From contig OZ024914.1 in assembly GCA_964017125.1 (NCBI GenBank), forward strand, positions 26,641,073 through 26,705,072: DNA of 64,000 nt, read 5' to 3'. A program made the translations under genes and the position numbers. The stretch is from Flabesymbios commensalis. Lineage: Eukaryota; Annelida; Polychaeta; Terebellida; Flabelligeridae. Positions 56,901 to 64,000 of this stretch are shown here, one piece after another. Positions within the stretch are counted from its first letter, which is position 1. Each line of letters opens with the position of its first letter. A model generated the notes under the pieces. That model saw only the letters and a list, made by a program, of their open reading frames with translations, ran no database searches and was not told the origin of the DNA.

Positions 56901-59900
56901 GGTAAATCCTCTGGACATACTGGAACCCCTCACAACCCACCATGCCCTAGCACCCCACCTTCACGTCATCATTTTTTTCATCATTCATCTCATCAATGGA
57001 CTGCACTGTTGTTTTTATAGTATAACAATATCACTTAAATGCCCTTTAGTGCTGAAAAATGACGTGGAGAAATAATTTACTACTACTTAAACATACCCCA
57101 TCACCTCTTAACGCTCTCCCATTTAATCCCTCTGTGTTTTTCCATCGCCCTTTAATGCAACCCTGTCATCTTTTAACGCACCCTGTCACACTTGTACACA
57201 CGTGTACAGCAATCATCCAAGGGAATCTGCAGCCTCCTCGTATATGGCTATAATCTTCGGATGGATTGCCTGCCAATACAGCTCACGCAGCAGTGCGGGC
57301 GCTGGTGTAGGCCGTGGTAGCCCTAAATTCACGTGGAATGAATGGAGTTACCCTTTCTATTGTTACTCTGGGGATTATCCGACCCGAGGATAGCGGAGCT
57401 GTGCGAAATGCCACGGATTTTCAGCATTAAATCAGCATTAAGTCTCCGGCCGTGTGGGCATGACCAGGGGTAAATCCCCTAGACATGCCCAGAACCCTTT
57501 ATAGGGCGAGCGAAGGAAAACACTCTCAATAATCCACCATACCCTATCACCCCCACCCTTACATCATCATCTGTACATCTGATCAATTAACTACAACGTT
57601 TTTACCGTATTATAATGCCAATTAAAAGACCATTTGTGCCGAAAAGTGACGTAAAGCAATGATTTACTACTACTACTTTAAATATGATGTAGGCCTATAT
57701 AATTGTAATAAACATCCCAGAAAGTTTTTTGTGTCATGTTTATATATATAGACATGTTAGTGTTTTTTCTATTTCTTGGCACTTAAATGTAAATGTTAAA
57801 ATGTTACTTAGGCCACATATTTTATATTGGCAGAATTTTTGAAGGCCACCTTGGCGACCATTTTCTGTGTAATCGTATTTGGAACTTCAAATTTGTCATT
57901 TAATAAATAAATATAATAAACTGTTTGTCTGGTCATGTTTATGTGTAATTAAAACTTCATCAACCATAGATTCTAGATCAAAATAATTGTGTTTTTTTCA
58001 AATACTCAACATGGCTAAACATGCCCTTGAACAGGTGGTTTTCTATATTACTTTATGGTCGCACCACTATGCCGGGCATGCCCGAAAACACTATGGTTCA
58101 CACCAAATCTGCTTGTATTCTGTCGAAAATGATAACAATTTATGGTTTGAATTGCACAAATGGCGACCATCTTGGGTTTTAGCAGTACTGAAATATATAA
58201 AGTACTTTCCGATCACACTATACCATGTCGGGCATACCTGTATTTTCTGGACATACCACTTTGTCGGGCGTACCAGAAAACCCCATGGTAGACACCAAAA
58301 TCACGAATCTGCTACTATTTTGAAAAATGATATCAATTTATTGTTTGACCTTGAATATATGGCGGCTATCTTGAATTTTACCCTCAATACAATGTCATAA
58401 AGTATTTTCTGGTTATACCACTATGTCAGGCGTACCAGAAAACCCCATGGTAGACTACAAAAGCACGAATCTGCTACTATTCTGTAGAAAATTATATTGT
58501 TTGACCTTGCACAAATGGCGGCCATCTTGGATTTCGCGGCCCTTTTTTTAATTTGAAACACATTTTTCTGAAAACGCATTATTTGAAGAATATTTGTGCC
58601 AAATTTAATCTTTTTATGGCAATTTGAAAGTTGTTTTCAGTTACAAAGCCCACTATTACATGTGTCTATACGTCGTTTGGATTGAAATTTATGCCAAGCC
58701 CCGACTTGGCGGCCATCTTTGATTTATGCAAATTAAAAATTCCCTCCCAAGGATTTCTCTCCGGCAACCAAGCTAAATTTGCTCTACGCATCCATGTGAA
58801 ACCATCAAAAAAACAATACACTTCTCACAACAATATGGTTGACTACATAACTGATAGGGGTGGCAACTGGACTATTATGCAAAAACATCATTAAAAAACG
58901 TTTTCAAACATTTTTATAATATTTACATATGTGTTCAAAAATACATGGTAAAAAAACGTTTAAGAAACGTTTTTTTAATAAATATTTTGCATGACATTTG
59001 TTTTATAATATTCTGTTGACCGGACGTTTTAAATTTTCAAATGACCTTTTTAAAATGTTTGAAAAATGTTTTGTGTTTGCTAGGCATACGCTGGCATAAT
59101 AGGCCTACTAGTGTAGCAGCGAAGTGACCAAAATTTGAGTCAACCTTCCCCCAAAAACAGCATCACTTATCATATACCGTTGGAAAGCTTAAAAACTCAG
59201 AAATATTGCTAGGGGGGATAACAAGAACGAAATTTCGGACAAATTTGGTAATTTGACCCTTTGTGCACCATGGTATAACATATTATGTGACCTGTATATT
59301 TGGATCTCATACCTTACAAAACAAACAGAAGATTCATTAGCAGCATCCTTATTTACTTTTTAACTCGTTGGGATAATACCCCATATGATGAGAAGTTAAT
59401 GAAAAAAATATAAATTAAATTGAAAGACCATTTCTCTTCAAAAGCACCAACATGATTGAAGTTTAAAGTGCTCTAAATATATTTACATTGTAACCATGTG
59501 TTTTAATATGTTGTGCGAATCCTCATTGGTGTTATTGAAGATGTCTTCAGATAATCTCACTATAGAAATAATTGAATTGAAAGTAAAAAGAATGACCCTT
59601 TGTGTCTATGGAATATTGAATTCTCATAATACATTTTTTCAGCATTTAAAGCTGGTATTTAATTTGCTATGATGTTATTGATTTTTTGAATAGACGAGGT
59701 ACATAGAATAAGATAAATACAGTGAGATACATCAAAATTAAGGTAAACAACCATTTGTATTCAAAACCACAACAAACAGGTCGTTCTATTCGTATTAGAT
59801 TTATTTTTTGGAAATTTGAAATTCTATATCGCATATATAAATAGCTGAAAACAAATTTGATATTTGCCAAAAATAATATCTTACTTAAAATGATTTTCGT

Positions 59901-61405
59901 ATCACCTAAACTCTTTTAACAAAATGTGTCGAAAACAAATTAAAATAAATTGCTAAATTGTTAAATGAAAAAAGCACGTATGCCTACTAATATTCAGGAG
60001 GCTAATGCACGTAAACTAGAGCGTATCTGCAAATTATGAAAGACATCTTAGGGTATGAAATATGGGTAAACATTTTCTCAACTACGGTTTTTTATGAAGA
60101 GCTTAATCATTTAACCGCCTTATTTGCGCGCTGAGGGCAGAAATGCTGTTATTTGCCACATCTTCTGGTCAATTTTTGGTAGATTTGAACAAAGTTACAT
60201 TCAATATTAGGCTATAGACATCAATGGGTACATTGGACACTGTTTAAAACGCCACTGTTTAAAACGCAAATTAACTATACATGATCATACGATTATCCCC
60301 GCAATCAATTAAAACTACCAAAAATAGAATATATTCTGTATTCACAATCACTCGTTTCCATCACTTTCGGTTAGAGTAGTGCAAAATGGCATAGATGAAG
60401 CCATGCGTGTTAGATAGAAATTAGTGATGGAAAATGGTATAAAGGGAACTTTTCATGTTACTTATACAATAGATAGAGGTTAGAGTGGTGGAAGATAGCA
60501 CTAAAGGAAATTTCCGTATTCCTCCTATATATATAATAGATAGAGATTAGAGTGGTGTAAGATGACATAAAGGGTACTTTCCGTGTCCCTCTTACGCTAG
60601 ATAAGATATTACATGCACACATAAGCAAGCAATAATGGAAGAAATAGGAAAATACCCTGTAGCATTTTATTATTATTCTTGTTTTATCAAATATTGGCTT
60701 AAAATTATACGTATACTTGCAAAGCTACAGGAACATTTTAAGAGTAAATAGCTTGCCGGCCTTGGAAATATAAGTAAATTAGCAACTTATTCAAGATTTA
60801 TTACAGAATTTGAATCAGCAAGGTATTTGAATTTTAAAATTATTAAGTCACATAGACAGGCATTATCTAGGTTAAGATGTTCCAGTCATATGTTACAAAT
60901 TGAAGCGGGACGAAAAAAAACTTGTTAATGGCAGATTGTGCATTTCCTGTAAAGAATTATATATTATTGTTTTAGAAGATGAATGTCATTTCTTAATGCT
61001 ATTTCCTGCTTATACAGAATTGAGATCGAATTATACATCTTACAGCAGTTTTATAGAAATACCAATAGAAACTGAGGAACATAAAATAATGAAATTAGCT
61101 TCATTTGTATATCATACAGAGAAACTCATACAAAGAAACTTAACTAATATGTATTGATATGTCCTACACAAATGTGTACTGTGTTTATTTGAATCTCTTA
61201 TGCATTTGTGTATGTATATAGCATGTGAAATTGTTTTGTACTATGGGCCTAAAGCTTTACAAAAATACTACTACTACTACCACTACCACTAAGATTAGAG
61301 TGGGTTAAAGATGGCATGAAGGGAATTTTCTGTGTTTCTCCTACACTATATAGAGATTAGAGTGGTGGAATATTGCATACTGTACAGGGAACTTTCCGTG
61401 TTCTT
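54000..61405. repeat. Tandem unit 2 (7.4 kb)
   Basis: Near-identical to unit 1 over its full length by eye, with roughly one difference per 100 bp. It lacks the 1358-bp duplication and has a shorter fold-back array, a broken TTCG hairpin, and a shorter LINE segment. The right inverted terminus ends TTTGTGTTTGCTAGG at 59084. The left inverted terminus is only partly present, because the unit starts inside it. Confidence 0.9.
55694..56006. mobile_element. Fold-back element, copy 2, shortened left arm
   Basis: 313 bp with the same ends as 46613-47127, but the left arm keeps only two units before the centre, while the right arm keeps about eight. It is therefore asymmetric. Confidence 0.88.
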
Positions 61406-64000
61406 GATGGGGTCAGAAAGTACTATAGACACTGCATTGTTGGGATCTTTTTCAAATGGCCATCATTTAAGGTAAGACTATTAATTTAAATTATTTTCGA
61501 CATAATAGAAGCAGATTCGTTATTTTCTTTGAAAGGCAATACTAGCCATCTAGAACCTAATTAGTTCACATCACCATAATCACGCAAACCCATAGTCTAA
61601 GAGCTGTCAGTGGCGGCGTAAAATATAAGATGGCCGTCATTTGTGCAAGTTCAAACGATAAATTTGTATCACATTCGACACAATAGAAGCATATTCACGA
61701 TTTTCATGTCTATCATATATGGGATTTCGGGTATGTGACATAGTGGTGTGACTATATAATGTGAGCATACTTTAGACATTACATTGTGAGTAAAATCTAA
61801 GATGTCCCCATTTCTGCAAGATCAAACAATAAATTAGATACCATTTTCGCCAGACATAAAATTCCAGAATATTTGAAAGACTACATATGACCACAAGGAT
61901 TTCCACCAATAATTATGCTTTCTGAAAAATGTAATTTTGGAATTTATGTACATACATTAACACAATAGTACCCATGTGCCTTTTTATCTCCTGTCCCTTA
62001 GTGCTCTTCAATGCCTCTCCGTCGCCTTTTTATCGAGTCCACATCATCTTTCAACACTTTTCCATTGCTCTTTAGTGCCTTCCGTCGTTCTTTAACGCAC
62101 CCCAAATCGCCCCTTCGACACATCCCCATCGTCATCTAGCGCATTACTGTCACTCTTTAACGCCTCCTGGTTGAACTTTGAGGCCTTCTCATGACCCTTT
62201 AGTGCATCTCCAGCGACTTTAAACACATCAAATCGCCCTTTAACACCTTTTCCTGGCTCTTTACCGCCTCTTCGACACCATTTAACGCCTCGTAAAATAC
62301 ATCATTACAATTTTTTTTTGTCCAACTACTACATTCTAAGCCAAGAATGGAGAGTTTTTGTTGACCAAGTACAAGCCAATTAATATCATGGTAGGCCTAT
62401 TGGTACTATAATCAATTAGGTGTGATCGAGCTGTTGTTTATGGGAGATCATCATCATGGTCGGATGTGTTTTAAGTCAGTTCTACATTCTTAGCTGTGAA
62501 AAAGGCTTCGGCCTTTTTCACAGCTAAGAATGTAGAGCTCCTCAGGCTTTATCCTATACTTTAAACATTTGGCCTTCTTTCCACCATTAACGTCGCTCGC
62601 CAGTCACTCTTTAACGCCTACCCATCAGTCTTTAACGCTTCCCTGTCGTCCTTGAATGACTCTCGGTCACCTTTAGCGCCTTCCAGTAACTTCCTCGTAC
62701 TTTATTGCTTCCTTGCCACCTTTTAGAGAACTCCGTCGCACTTAATGCCTTGCCATTGCCCTTTAACATCTTTCATAAATTCATCTTCGTCATTCTTGAC
62801 AGGAACAATCCATTTTCTGTAGCAATATGTGTCACATCTAGATAAAATACACAGAGACATCTATCTTAATTTTCAAATTATGTATATACACTAGTATTCC
62901 CATTGCCCTGCAACTCTTCTCCATTGCCCTTTAACTCCCCTCCATCACCCTTTATTGCCCTTTAAAGGCTCATCATCGCATTTCGACTGCTCTCCGTTGC
63001 CCTTCAAATTTTTCTGTTACTCTCCAAAGCCTCTCCGTCACCCTTTAACACCTCTCCATTGCTCTTTAGCACCTCCTATGAAACGCTTCCTCGTTGTACT
63101 TTAATGCATCTCCATAGTCTTTGCACACCTCTCCATTATGGTTGGCCATCACCCTCATAAGTAAATAAACCTTCAGAGGATAATTAATCACCTTCCGCGG
63201 ATAATTAAAAACCTTCCGCAGACAATTAAAAACCTCCCGCGGACAATTAAAAACCTTCCGCGGATAATTAAAAACCTTCCGCGGACAATTAAAAACCTTC
63301 CGCAGAGAATTAAAAACTTCTGCGGACATTTAAAAACCTTCCGCGGATAAATAAAAACCTTCCGCGGACAATTAAAAATCTTCCGCAGATAATTAAAAAT
63401 TAATTCTCCGCGGAAGATTTTTAATTGTCCGCGGAAGGTTTTTAATTATCCGCGGAAGGTTTCTAATTATCCACGGAAGGTTTTTAATTGTCCGCGGAAG
63501 GTTTTTAATTTTCCGTGGAAGATTATAATTCTCCGCGGAAGGTTTTTAATTATCCGCGGAAGGTTATAATTCTCCGCGGAAGGTTTTTAATTGTCCGCGG
63601 AAGGTTTCTAATTATCCACGGAATTTTTTTATTTATCCTCGGAAGGTTTATTTACTTACGAGGGTGATGGCCAACTATACTCCATCGCCCTTTTAACACC
63701 TTTTCGGTGCCCTTTAATGCTACTCAGTCGTCCTTTAGCGCCGCTTCATTGCTCTGTAATGCCCCTTCGTTACACTTTAACGTCTACCCGTAGCCCTTTA
63801 ACGCCTCTCAGCCAGCTAATAACACCTTCTTGTAACCTTTAAACACCCTCTCATCGCTATGGAACAACTTCAAATCTCCATTTAACGCCTCTCCATCGCC
63901 ATTTAATGCCTCTCCGTCATCTTTTAATGCATCCCATCACATTTTAACGCATTCCAGTCATTCTTTAACTCCTCTCAATTTCACACTAACGCCCTCCTCA
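61406..64000. repeat. Tandem unit 3, cut by the window end
   Basis: Starts GATGGGGTCAGAAAGTACTA and follows unit 1 through the ~165-bp array, minisatellite, intact TTCG hairpin, fold-back array and onward to 64000. The array therefore has at least three units and its right limit is unknown. Confidence 0.9.
63141..63675. mobile_element. Fold-back element, copy 3
   Basis: 535 bp, with ends GTTGGCCATCACCCTCATAA and GAGGGTGATGGCCAAC. The two arms of 21-bp units have different unit counts and point changes from copy 1 (for example CCGCAG for CCGCGG in several units). The centre is near 63395. Confidence 0.9.

Noticed and set aside
48264-57393. Identical 63-codon open frame in three places (48264, 49622, 57202)
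   Set aside because: Identity is explained by the recent tandem duplications. It has no ATG start (it opens with GTG), no homologous family and lies in a repeat module.
50407-58894. Open frames of 64-137 codons repeated in the right inverted arm (for example 50430-50819 and 51050-51313)
   Set aside because: They lie in the ~165-bp inverted tandem array and differ in length between units because of single-base changes. No domain resemblance; treated as chance frames in repeats.
46803-63329. Open frames with repeated Pro-Arg-Lys-Val-Phe-Asn words
   Set aside because: They are read-through of the 21-bp CCGCGG unit in the fold-back arrays, in whichever frame lacks stops.

Overview
The window is eukaryotic, intron-rich, AT-rich genomic DNA from a marine invertebrate. 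An echinoderm or hemichordate is my first guess and a mollusc is possible. The reasons are metazoan-type exon structure, no operons, many short palindromic elements, several non-LTR retrotransposon families, and frequent TAGGCCTA and ACATGT words. Nothing in the sequence fixes the species.

Two host genes can be read, both on the minus strand. From 22624 down to 7277 lies a choline/ethanolamine phosphotransferase (CEPT1/CHPT1 family). Seven consecutive coding positions are recognised and joined by consensus splice sites in matching phase; the short C-terminal exon was not found. Its second coding exon, which carries the whole CDP-alcohol phosphotransferase active site, is present twice (19360-19507 and 17278-17425). 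Both copies are 148 bp, both have intact splice sites, and using neither or both gives an early stop. This is the signature of mutually exclusive exons. From 43173 down to 40056 lie the last six exons of a short-chain dehydrogenase closest to HSD17B14 (DHRS10). Its N-terminal Rossmann exons are not in view and may lie beyond the repeat block to the right.

Region by region: 1-7276 is the 3' side of the phosphotransferase gene, with several palindromic mini-elements. 7277-22624 is the gene itself, with introns holding a ~145-bp tandem array (8310-9835), TTAA-ended mini-elements and other dispersed repeats. 22625-23640 is its upstream flank. 23640-29426 is a plus-strand LINE split by a minus-strand LINE. 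29619-34110 is a unit with ~370-bp terminal inverted repeats, containing a third LINE and a broken gene of an unnamed multi-copy family. 36051-36483 is a long (ACTC)n microsatellite, followed by a second broken member of that family (36495-37920). The motifs of this family resemble the acidic motifs of XPG/FEN1 nucleases. 40056-43173 is the HSD17B14-like gene.

From 43968 to the end the window is almost all repeat. A 7.5-kb element with long inverted termini (43968-51504) carries an inner fold-back array and a short-period minisatellite. Most of it, plus 2.5 kb of right flank, is tandemly repeated (units starting 44877, 54000 and 61406) at near identity, and the array runs out of the window. 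The ends of the large element resemble the 12-bp ends of the small palindromic elements seen elsewhere in the window, so they may be one family.
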